A model generated the notes under the pieces. It was not told the origin of the DNA, made no database searches, and saw nothing but the letters and a program-made list of their open reading frames with translations. From an uncultured Bacteroidota bacterium (lineage in GTDB: Bacteria > Bacteroidota > Bacteroidia > Chitinophagales > S012-47), in NCBI GenBank assembly GCA_913062655.1, contig CAJXXO010000121.1, positions 1 through 7,549 on the forward strand: a stretch of 7,549 bases of DNA, in the 5' to 3' direction. Below, in pieces: positions 1 to 4,826 of this stretch. The position numbers and the translations under genes are program-made. How positions within the stretch are numbered: the stretch's first letter is position 1; each line of letters begins with the position of its first letter.

Positions 1-256
1 CCCCAACAATCCGGTCTTCCATGGCGACCGTACCCCCAACTTCCACAATCTCAGCTTTGCTGCCAGCTACCTGACCTCCATCTGGGACCATTTCACGATT
101 GTGTTTGTAGGCCTCAACAATGTACTCGGAATCGACAACGTATTCAGCTATCGCTACAGCAGCGATGGCAGCTACCGCCAGGCCGTCAAGGCGCCCGAAC
201 TGCGCACCCTGGTGGTAGGCGTATTCATCTCATTTGATCACACTAAAAACCCATAA
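1..256 (+). CDS. TonB-dependent outer-membrane receptor, C-terminal fragment
   Basis: Only the last 84 codons are present (first full codon at position 2, stop TAA at 254-256); the gene starts outside the window. The visible protein looks like the last strands of a TonB-dependent receptor beta-barrel: alternating aromatic/hydrophobic strands, a GLNNVLGIDNVFSYRYS segment typical of the penultimate strands of Bacteroidota receptors, then a final strand TLVVGVFISF with the terminal aromatic residue needed for BAM recognition. A short HTKNP tail follows, slightly longer than usual. Receptors of this class import large substrates across the outer membrane using TonB/ExbBD energy; the substrate cannot be judged because plug and extracellular loops are missing. 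The next gene begins two bases after the stop, so the two are almost certainly co-transcribed. Another kind of outer-membrane barrel is possible but less likely. Confidence 0.75.
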   Translation, partial: PNNPVFHGDRTPNFHNLSFAASYLTSIWDHFTIVFVGLNNVLGIDNVFSYRYSSDGSYRQAVKAPELRTLVVGVFISFDHTKNP

Positions 257-258
257 TT

Positions 259-912
259 ATGAAGACTCTACTTTTTGCTTTGACACTTATGATCGCAGGG
301 TATGCCCCTGCCCAGGATGCTGCCGCTTATCAGCAGGCGATGCAACAAGCCCTCACTGTACTGGATAGTGCAGAGACAGGGGAGGACTATCAAGCCGCGG
401 CCAACCAATTTGAACGCATTGCACAAGTAGCCACTGCAGAATGGCTGCCCGCCTACTATGCTGCCTTTTGCCACCTCAACCGGGTATCGGCCGGCCTGGA
501 AAAAGAGCAGATCGACCCTACACTCGATCAGGTAGAAGCATTGCTTAGCCAGGCCAGCGACCGCGGTGGCGACAAGAGTGAATTGCAAGTATTACAAGGC
601 TGGACCCATCAAATGCGCATTAATGTGAAGCCCATGCAGCGTGGCCAAAAGTATTCCGGTCTGGCGCGGGAAGCCCTGGGTGCCGCTATCGAAGCTAACC
701 CTGACAATCCGCGAGCGCACTACATGATGGGCACCAATATCTTCTACACACCCAAGATGTTTGGCGGTGGTGCTGAGAAAGCCCTACCCCATTTTGAAAA
801 TGCAGTCGCAAAGGCAGAGACCTTTAGCCAAGAGGATCCTTTCTGGCCTAGCTGGGGAGGAGCCCCTTCGGCTTACTTCCTGAAAAAGTGCAAGGAAGAA
901 ATTGAGGGCTAA
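259..912 (+). CDS. Secreted TPR-like protein coupled to the TonB-dependent receptor
   Basis: 217 aa. Residues 1-19 form a Sec signal peptide (MKTLLF, hydrophobic core, cleavage after APAQ or APA); no lipobox cysteine, so a soluble periplasmic protein is expected. The remainder is helical with TPR-like units: roughly 44-78 (aromatic/Ala pattern YQAAANQFERI...YYAAFCHL), 132-165 (LAREALGAAIEANPDNPRA, with the typical NPDNPRAHYMMG turn) and a third from about 172 (EKALPHFENAVA). A conserved-looking FYTPKMFGGG loop lies between units 2 and 3, and the C-terminus is rich in Trp/Pro (PFWPSWGGAP). The start is fixed by the signal peptide and by the 2-bp spacing to the receptor stop. No enzymatic motif is visible. 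By position it may assist the receptor or bind a partner in the periplasm; that is inference. An intrinsic terminator follows directly. Confidence 0.85.
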   Translation: MKTLLFALTLMIAGYAPAQDAAAYQQAMQQALTVLDSAETGEDYQAAANQFERIAQVATAEWLPAYYAAFCHLNRVSAGLEKEQIDPTLDQVEALLSQASDRGGDKSELQVLQGWTHQMRINVKPMQRGQKYSGLAREALGAAIEANPDNPRAHYMMGTNIFYTPKMFGGGAEKALPHFENAVAKAETFSQEDPFWPSWGGAPSAYFLKKCKEEIEG

Positions 913-935
913 TACACCCACCTGAAAACGCTCAG

Positions 936-967
936 AAGCCCGATGGCAAATGCTGTCGGGCTTTTTT
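936..967 (+). terminator. Rho-independent terminator after receptor/TPR operon
   Basis: The stem AAGCCCGA (936-943) pairs with TCGGGCTT (956-963). A small inner GCA/TGC pairing (946-948 with 951-953) extends it, and a run of T (962-967) follows. It lies 24 bp after the stop of the TPR-like gene and just before the ElaA-like gene, so it ends the upstream operon and makes the acetyltransferase a separate transcription unit. Confidence 0.85.
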
Positions 968-972
968 GTTGT

Positions 973-980
973 TACCTTTA
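973..980 (+). promoter_or_regulatory. Possible -7 box for the ElaA-like gene
   Basis: TACCTTTA matches the Bacteroidota -7 consensus TAnnTTTG at 5 of 6 fixed positions. It ends only 4 bp before the chosen ATG at 985, so transcription from here would give an almost leaderless mRNA. No convincing -33 TTTG element lies at the expected distance, because the terminator stem occupies that place. Weak evidence. Confidence 0.3.
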
Positions 981-984
981 CCCC

Positions 985-1431
985 ATGCATTGGCAGACCC
1001 TTTCATTCCTGGAGCTGGACACGGATCAGTTGTATGCGATTCTCAAGGTACGTCAGGAAGTCTTTGTGATTGAGCAGAAATGCTTCTACCTCGACCCCGA
1101 TGGTGTAGACCAGATATCGTACCATGTGATCGGGCGCGATGAAAAAGGCGACATCAACGCCTATGCCCGACTCATTCCAGCCGGTGTAGCCTACCCAGAA
1201 GTCTCCATGGGGCGGGTGCTTGTGGTCAGGCAGGAGCGAGGCAAAGGGTTGGGTCGTGCGCTTACCAGGCGTTGCCTGGAAGAGGCTGGCCGATTGTGGG
1301 GCCACCAACCTATACGCCTATCCGCACAAGCCTATCTGGTCAAGTTTTACGAAGATTTCGGTTTTCATACCGTTGGGGAAGAATACCTGGATGCCGGTAT
1401 TCCGCATATAGAAATGCTGCGTCCTATTTGA
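985..1431 (+). CDS. elaA: ElaA-family GNAT N-acetyltransferase
   Basis: 148 aa, close to the E. coli ElaA length (about 153). The GNAT acetyl-CoA-binding motif A is at 76-90 (GRVLVV followed by RQERGKGLG). Family-specific features are the N-terminal LYAILKVRQEVFVIEQ block (16-31), the Cys-Tyr/Asp-Gly-Asp region (33-42), the YARL strand (60-63), the AQAYLVKFYEDFGF block (115-127) and the terminal DAGIPHIEM motif (136-144). Cytoplasmic; ElaA proteins are presumed acyltransferases whose acceptor is not established. The start at 985 is chosen because MHW...LE aligns with ElaA N-termini. The in-frame ATG at 943 would lie inside the upstream terminator stem and add a non-conserved 14-residue leader. 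The 3' end overlaps the convergent YkoF-like gene by 8 bp, with no room for a terminator between them. Confidence 0.9.
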   Translation: MHWQTLSFLELDTDQLYAILKVRQEVFVIEQKCFYLDPDGVDQISYHVIGRDEKGDINAYARLIPAGVAYPEVSMGRVLVVRQERGKGLGRALTRRCLEEAGRLWGHQPIRLSAQAYLVKFYEDFGFHTVGEEYLDAGIPHIEMLRPI

Positions 1432-1693
1432 GGCTCATCGGCAACCGCTCGCGGGTGAGGATTCCCTTCGCCATTTTCAGATGAAAAACGGCCTTGTGCT
1501 CTTCAAGAATGCCTTTCACTTCATGTTGTAGGATCTCCATCAGGCGATCGTAATCGCCAAAGAGTTGTGTACTCAGGCCATTCACTTCCACTTTGATGCC
1601 ATTGTATTGCTTCAGCCTTTCGCAAAAAGCGGTCACCACAGCATCGTAATCCTCTGTAAGCGGGTTCAGGCTGATCTCTACGGTAGCTTGCAT
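1424..1693 (-). CDS. YkoF/MTH1187-like thiamine-binding family protein
   Basis: 89 aa. The sequence begins MQATVEISLNPLTEDYDAVV and has the layout of small ferredoxin-like fold proteins annotated as YkoF-related or thiamine/hydroxymethylpyrimidine-binding. A first strand (VEISLNPL) is followed by a helix (VVTAFCERLKQY), a second strand (IKVEVNGLSTQLFGDYD, where the STQLFGDYD turn is the most diagnostic part), a helix (LMEILQHEVKGIL) and a final strand (AVFHLKMAKG). No signal peptide, so cytoplasmic. Ligand binding is a family inference; I cannot verify the binding residues. The ATG at 1693 shares its A with the TGA stop of the upstream isomerase gene (TGATG), which indicates translational coupling; a GTG one codon earlier is a less likely start. 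The stop overlaps the convergent elaA by 8 bp. Confidence 0.7.
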   Translation of the reverse strand: MQATVEISLNPLTEDYDAVVTAFCERLKQYNGIKVEVNGLSTQLFGDYDRLMEILQHEVKGILEEHKAVFHLKMAKGILTRERLPMSLK

Positions 1694-2721
1694 CACTCTA
1701 CTTTTAGCACTTCAATCTCAAAAATCAGGGTAGCTAATGGTGGAATAACCGGTGGATAACCCCGCTCGCCATACCCCAATGTATAAGGCACTACCAGCGT
1801 ACCCTTACCCCCTTCGCGGAAGTAAGTCAATCCCTCGTCCCAGCCCGGAATCACCCGGCCGGCACCGATAGGAAATGAAATGGGCTGTCCGCGATCGTAG
1901 GAGGCATCGAATTTTTTACCGCTGACAAGCTTGCCGATATAATGCACCGTAACGGTCTTACCCGGTTTCACCGTGTCCCCCTCACCCTCTTTTTCGATAT
2001 AGTAGAAAAGACCGGAAGAGGTTTCAATGGCCTCGGGTAAGCTATCCTTGGCGTATTCGCTGGCAGCAGATAGGGCCATCGCTTTTTTCTGTTCTTGCTG
2101 CTCTTCGAATTCGTTCACCTTTTCCTGGAAGACATCCGCAGCGGCAAATGCTTCTGCCTCCTCCCCCTTGCGATGAATACGAATGCTATCCATAGCATCT
2201 CCTTGCTCGATAGCGTCCACTACATCCTGACCCTCCAGCACATAACCAAAAACACTGTGCTTTTTGTCCAACCAAGGGGTGGCCTTGTGGGTGATGAAAA
2301 ACTGACTACCATTGGTGCCCGGTCCGGCATTGGCCATCGACAAGGTACCCGGACGGGAGTGTTTCAATTCAGGATGAAACTCATCCGGAAAACGATAGCC
2401 GGGCGAGCCCTGTCCGGTGCCGGTCGGATCTCCGCCCTGTACCATGAAATTTTGAATCACCCGGTGCCAGGTCAACCCATCGAAGAAAGGTTTGCCCGGC
2501 CCTTTGGCGCTGTTGGGAATTTTGCCCTCCGCCAGGCCCACAAAGTTGCCTACCGTCATCGGTACTTTTTCGTATTCCAACTCCACCAGTATATCTCCCT
2601 TGGTGGTGTAAATAGTGGCATACAAGCCGTCAGGTAGCGTGTCGATGGACATAGTGGTCGATTGAGCAGTAAGGTAGAAAGGCAGAACCCCGATCATCAG
2701 CACAAGCCAAAAGCGATTCAT
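1693..2721 (-). CDS. Secreted dual-family peptidyl-prolyl isomerase (cyclophilin-FKBP fusion)
   Basis: 342 aa. Residues 1-20 are a Sec signal peptide (MNRFWLVLMIGVLPFYLTAQ, no lipobox), so it works in the periplasm catalysing proline cis-trans isomerisation during folding. Residues ~33-193 are a cyclophilin domain with the catalytic and binding residues in place: H86-R87 (WHRVIQNF), F92, Q95, A130-N131, Q140, F142, W150, L151 and H155 (PWLDKKHSVFG). Residues ~195-235 form a charged, Glu/Gln/Ala-rich, probably helical linker. Residues ~236-342 are an FKBP domain with its core residues: Y261, F271-D272, V290-I291, W294, Y317, I326 and F334. Both active sites therefore look intact. The start at 2721 gives a clean signal peptide; an upstream in-frame ATG at 2757 would precede the predicted promoter box. 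It is first in an operon with the YkoF-like gene. Confidence 0.95.
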   Translation of the reverse strand: MNRFWLVLMIGVLPFYLTAQSTTMSIDTLPDGLYATIYTTKGDILVELEYEKVPMTVGNFVGLAEGKIPNSAKGPGKPFFDGLTWHRVIQNFMVQGGDPTGTGQGSPGYRFPDEFHPELKHSRPGTLSMANAGPGTNGSQFFITHKATPWLDKKHSVFGYVLEGQDVVDAIEQGDAMDSIRIHRKGEEAEAFAAADVFQEKVNEFEEQQEQKKAMALSAASEYAKDSLPEAIETSSGLFYYIEKEGEGDTVKPGKTVTVHYIGKLVSGKKFDASYDRGQPISFPIGAGRVIPGWDEGLTYFREGGKGTLVVPYTLGYGERGYPPVIPPLATLIFEIEVLKVE

Positions 2722-2744
2722 AAACGGTTCATTTTTTAGCGATA

Positions 2745-2752
2745 CAAATATA
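2745..2752 (-). promoter_or_regulatory. Bacteroidota -7 promoter box for the isomerase operon
   Basis: On the minus strand this reads TATATTTG, a perfect match to TAnnTTTG. Transcription would begin near 2738-2741, leaving a leader of roughly 17-20 nt before the ATG at 2721. A TTTT run at 2769-2772 is the only -33-like element, at a slightly short spacing, and it is part of the adjacent terminator hairpin. The box also argues against the in-frame ATG at 2757. Confidence 0.6.
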
Positions 2753-2767
2753 TCCAATCTCTGACGT

Positions 2768-2797
2768 GAAAAGGCCCTCCCACGGGAAGGCCTTTTC
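2768..2797 (-). terminator. Intrinsic terminator, nearly symmetrical, between two minus-strand operons
   Basis: The arms GAAAAGGCC (2768-2776) and GGCCTTTTC (2789-2797) pair perfectly. After a 2-nt mismatch they are extended by CCC/GGG (2779-2781 with 2784-2786) around a 2-nt loop. Because the arms carry A and T tracts the hairpin can act in either direction. In context it should stop transcription from the DUF4252 operon before the isomerase promoter. Confidence 0.75.
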
Positions 2798-2879
2798 TAT
2801 TGGATACTGTGAAACGGATAATTGAGGTCCAGGATGATTATGGGATGGTGGCTGACCAGATTGCTTCCTACTCCACTTG

Positions 2880-2896
2880 AAGCGGGAAGGCCGCTT
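2880..2896 (-). terminator. Hairpin just after the DUF4252 operon
   Basis: AAGCGG (2880-2885) pairs with CCGCTT (2891-2896) around a 5-nt loop, 20 bp past the stop of the downstream DUF4252 gene. No long U tract follows on the minus strand, so it may be a weak terminator or an mRNA-end stabiliser upstream of the stronger hairpin at 2768-2797. The stretch 2798-2879 between the two hairpins holds nothing else that I recognise. Confidence 0.35.
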
Positions 2897-2915
2897 TCAT
2901 GGTTGGGATGTTGGG

Positions 2916-3398
2916 TTACGTCATCCAGGCGTTGTCTTCCATCAGGCTAAGGAGTTCGGGCAGGGAGAAATTGCATTTCATGTTCACATGCACATATTCA
3001 TCCGCCCCCAGCACTACGACCACCAGCCGCCTAATCCGGTCCTTGCGCCACTTGACACTGACTTGTACTTTTTCATCGGCTGTAAGCACGGTGATGAGTG
3101 ACTTGAAGTGGCGTTTTTGATAGCGTTGGATCCTGCGGTCGGCCTTCCGTTCGTGTCGGGCATCCATCTTATCTCCTTCTACCACATTTACCGTAACCGA
3201 CCCTACATGTCGCAAAAGGTCCGCCAATTGGGGCTCTTCCTTCGCTACAATGCCGGCTCCGGTCTTGATCAGAAACCCTGGTATCCAAAGAGAAAGTCGT
3301 GTACCCTCTTCCGAAGAAGTAGGCACTTGCTCCGCATGAGGCGAAGCAAGCACCATGATCGGGAAAAAAAGAAGTAATAGAAATGATGAGCGTTTCAT
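2916..3398 (-). CDS. Exported DUF4252-like protein (second of a paralogous pair)
   Basis: 160 aa. Residues 1-19 or so are a signal peptide (MKRSS, a long Leu/Phe core, cleavage near VLAS or SPHA), with no lipobox. The body aligns by eye with the neighbouring DUF4252 protein. SLWIPGFLIK...QLADLLRHVGSVTVNVVEG (36-75) corresponds to its N-terminal strand-helix-strand, and RRLVVVVLGADEYVHVNMKCNFSLPELLSL (123-152) corresponds to its LLILVGSPDEFVYVSIDGALDL block. Unlike its neighbour it is very basic in the middle (RHERKADRRIQRYQKRHFK, 81-99). DUF4252 proteins are exported Bacteroidota proteins of unknown function. It starts 23 bp after the upstream DUF4252 stop, so the two form one operon. Assignment to the family rests on this paralogy. 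Confidence 0.75.
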   Translation of the reverse strand: MKRSSFLLLLFFPIMVLASPHAEQVPTSSEEGTRLSLWIPGFLIKTGAGIVAKEEPQLADLLRHVGSVTVNVVEGDKMDARHERKADRRIQRYQKRHFKSLITVLTADEKVQVSVKWRKDRIRRLVVVVLGADEYVHVNMKCNFSLPELLSLMEDNAWMT

Positions 3399-3421
3399 GG
3401 TTTTGGCTTTTTACGGGTAGA

Positions 3422-3979
3422 TTACTCGGCTTGTGTACCGTTAGACTCTTGTTCTTCCTGCAATTTTTGCAGTTTATCTAGTCCCTCGATACCCATACCA
3501 TTGCCCATTTGCATCATGGCATTCAGATCCAGTGCTCCATCGATGCTGACATAGACAAATTCATCGGGTGAGCCGACCAGGATCAACAACTGGCTGACCA
3601 TTCCTTCACCGAGGTCTTTGGCCATAATGCGCACATTTTCCATGCCGTCTTTCACGCGCACCAGCTCCCTGTAGGCGGTAACATCCAGTTCTTTCTCCGC
3701 TTCCACGTAGAGGGCATCACCCTTGTACTGGCCTTCGTTAGCCTCGTAGGCCAACACCTGAATACCAGTGAGTCCTTTCAAGGCTTCTTTCATCTGCTCC
3801 ATTTCTGCATCGCCTTCCATTTCGATGCTGCTCATCAGCTCGAATAAATCAGCGGTAACATGTACAGAGGTGAAGCCCTCTTCACCGGCATACTTGCTGA
3901 AAAACTGGTTGAGCGGATTCTGCGCCAAAGCCATCATCGGCAAGGCAGCTACAGCGACTAATAAGAATAACTTTTTCAT
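3422..3979 (-). CDS. Exported DUF4252 domain protein
   Basis: 185 aa. A signal peptide occupies residues 1-20 (MKKLFLLVAVAALPMMALAQ), without a lipobox cysteine. The mature protein opens with NPLNQFFSKYAGEEGFTSV, the typical DUF4252 beginning (short helix, Tyr-Ala/Gly turn, first strand). A Met/Glu-rich helical stretch (45-70), the GIQVLAYEA strand (72-80), YRELVRVKDGMENVRIMAKD (103-122) and the LLILVGSPDEFVYVSIDG core (131-148) follow. The tail (165-185) is acidic and Gln-rich, probably disordered. The function of the family is unknown; members are exported and often occur in tandem, as here. It is the first gene of a two-gene minus-strand operon, transcribed divergently from the DUF2752/TM2 genes. 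The protein is markedly acidic while its downstream paralogue is basic. Confidence 0.85.
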   Translation of the reverse strand: MKKLFLLVAVAALPMMALAQNPLNQFFSKYAGEEGFTSVHVTADLFELMSSIEMEGDAEMEQMKEALKGLTGIQVLAYEANEGQYKGDALYVEAEKELDVTAYRELVRVKDGMENVRIMAKDLGEGMVSQLLILVGSPDEFVYVSIDGALDLNAMMQMGNGMGIEGLDKLQKLQEEQESNGTQAE

Positions 3980-4022
3980 GGTTTTTTGTTTTGATTCGCC
4001 TGTAGGACGGAGAGAGGTGGAA

Positions 4023-4030
4023 AAAAGTTA
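4023..4030 (-). promoter_or_regulatory. Possible -7 box for the DUF4252 operon
   Basis: On the minus strand this reads TAACTTTT, matching TAnnTTTG except for the last base. It would place the transcript start about 35-40 nt before the ATG at 3979. No clear -33 element is seen. The divergent side of this 136-bp intergenic region (3980-4115) carries only a poorer match, TAACTTGT at 4102-4109, ahead of the DUF2752 gene. Confidence 0.3.
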
Positions 4031-4115
4031 CAGGGCAAGAAAAAATTTCTGCTCCCGCTTCGCTACATGGCCAAAACCGGCCGCTATTGCTGCACATTCG
4101 GTAACTTGTGAAACG

Positions 4116-4424
4116 ATGCAACGCTGGTATCCCTGGACTGAGATCGCCCTTTGGACACTGGGCTTATGCTGGCTGGCCTTTCTGCCAACAGGGGAGGGCC
4201 ACCTTACCCTCTGCCCGATAGGGGCATTGGGCTTTACCTGGTGTCCGGGTTGTGGCTTGGGGCATGCCATACACGAACTGTTTCAAGGCAATTGGCAAGG
4301 CTCCTGGCAGCACCACCCCTTTGCCGGACCGGCTGTTGCGATTCTCTTGTACCGAATTGTTTCGCTCATTCTACAATCCAAAACCATACAACATGTACGA
4401 AAAGCTAAGCACCCTGCTGCCTAA
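4116..4424 (+). CDS. DUF2752 family small membrane protein
   Basis: 102 aa. It has the family signature: a first membrane segment (about 8-24, IALWTLGLCWLAFLP), then CP at 33-34, the WCPGCGLGHAI motif at 42-52 with C43, C46 and G47, a GxW/HPFAGPAVA stretch (58-75), and a second membrane segment (about 70-87, AGPAVAILLYRIVSLIL). The CPxCG motif is conserved in DUF2752; a metal-binding role has not been demonstrated. The start is taken as the ATG at 4116 because it places the first membrane helix correctly. The open frame extends back to 3768, but only antisense to the DUF4252 gene. Its last 32 bp overlap the start of the TM2 gene in a different frame, so the two are likely co-translated. Function unknown. 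Confidence 0.85.
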   Translation: MQRWYPWTEIALWTLGLCWLAFLPTGEGHLTLCPIGALGFTWCPGCGLGHAIHELFQGNWQGSWQHHPFAGPAVAILLYRIVSLILQSKTIQHVRKAKHPAA

Positions 4425-4752
4425 TTTGGAAGCCGAGGAGGCCGTTTTCATCAAAGAAGCGACCCAGGATATGACCGATCAGGAATTCAACAATTTTCTC
4501 ATGGTCTATCGTGGCAAGCGCAGAGACCCACAGCTAATCTTGTTGACCACCATTTTAGGCTTTGTAGTCATAGCCGGGGTGCAACGGTTCCTTCTCGGAC
4601 AGATCGGGATGGGGATCCTCTACCTGTTTACAGCCGGCCTTTGCTTTATTGGCACTATTTACGATCTGGTCAACTATAAATCGATGGTAAATGAATACAA
4701 CCGCCAGATGGTGGTAGAGGCCAAGCAAATGATGACTGTATTGAATCGGTAG
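4393..4752 (+). CDS. TM2 domain membrane protein
   Basis: 119 aa. Residues 1-45 are a soluble, acidic N-terminal region (LEAEEAVFIKEATQDMTDQEFNNFLMVYRGKRRDP). Two membrane helices follow: about 48-63 (LILLTTILGFVVIAGV) and about 71-91 (IGMGILYLFTAGLCFIGTIYD), joined by the short QRFLLGQ turn. This is the TM2 fold, in which an RFLLGQ/F-YLG-type turn and an IYDL ending are characteristic. A C-terminal charged helix (95-119) follows. The start at 4393 (ATGTACGAAAAG) lies inside the DUF2752 gene; no upstream ATG in this frame gives a sensible N-terminus. TM2 proteins in bacteria have no single known role. The downstream ATPase gene begins 69 bp later and differs in base composition, so this is probably the last gene of the original unit. 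Confidence 0.88.
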   Translation: MYEKLSTLLPNLEAEEAVFIKEATQDMTDQEFNNFLMVYRGKRRDPQLILLTTILGFVVIAGVQRFLLGQIGMGILYLFTAGLCFIGTIYDLVNYKSMVNEYNRQMVVEAKQMMTVLNR

Positions 4753-4765
4753 CTAAAAACATAAC

Positions 4766-4826
4766 ATTTTTGGAATGTAATCCAGAAATATTATGATATT
4801 TTTGGAATGAATTCCGAAAATATGAT
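4766..4826 (+). repeat. Tandem imperfect direct repeat, each copy an inverted repeat
   Basis: Copy 1 is 4766-4797 and copy 2 is 4798-4826. They share the 12-mer ATTTTTGGAATG, then about 9 of the next 13 bases, and both end in TGAT. Each copy is itself a dyad. In copy 2 the arms 4799-4808 and 4811-4820 (TTTTTGGAAT / ATTCCGAAAA) pair with one T-G wobble around a 2-nt centre. In copy 1 the arms 4767-4776 and 4779-4788 have one A-A mismatch and one wobble. The arrangement resembles a double operator and covers the predicted promoter and start of the ATPase gene. Confidence 0.75.
4797..4804 (+). promoter_or_regulatory. Bacteroidota -7 box of the ATPase gene, inside the dyad repeat
   Basis: TATTTTTG is a perfect TAnnTTTG. 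Transcription should start near 4808-4812, so the ATG at 4822 would have a 10-14 nt leader, whereas the ATG at 4807 would lie at or before the transcript end. The upstream repeat copy carries CATTTTTG (4765-4772), one base off the consensus. The -7 box overlaps the left arm of the second dyad, so a protein bound there would block initiation. Confidence 0.55.

Noticed and set aside
943..984. Earlier ATG for the ElaA-like gene
   Set aside because: It lies inside the terminator stem and adds a leader not seen in ElaA proteins.
2095..2637. 180-codon open frame on the + strand inside the isomerase gene
   Set aside because: It is antisense to the cyclophilin domain, its translation has no recognisable domain, and the minus-strand product is unambiguous.
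2722..2757. Earlier ATG for the isomerase adding 12 residues
   Set aside because: It precedes the predicted transcription start and would place polar residues ahead of a good signal peptide.
2798..2879. Possible small RNA or peptide between the two hairpins
   Set aside because: No promoter box and no open frame of credible length; probably plain intergenic sequence.
3768..4115. Long N-terminal extension of the DUF2752 gene
   Set aside because: It is antisense to the DUF4252 gene and the divergent promoter region, and would put about 116 unrelated residues before the first membrane helix.
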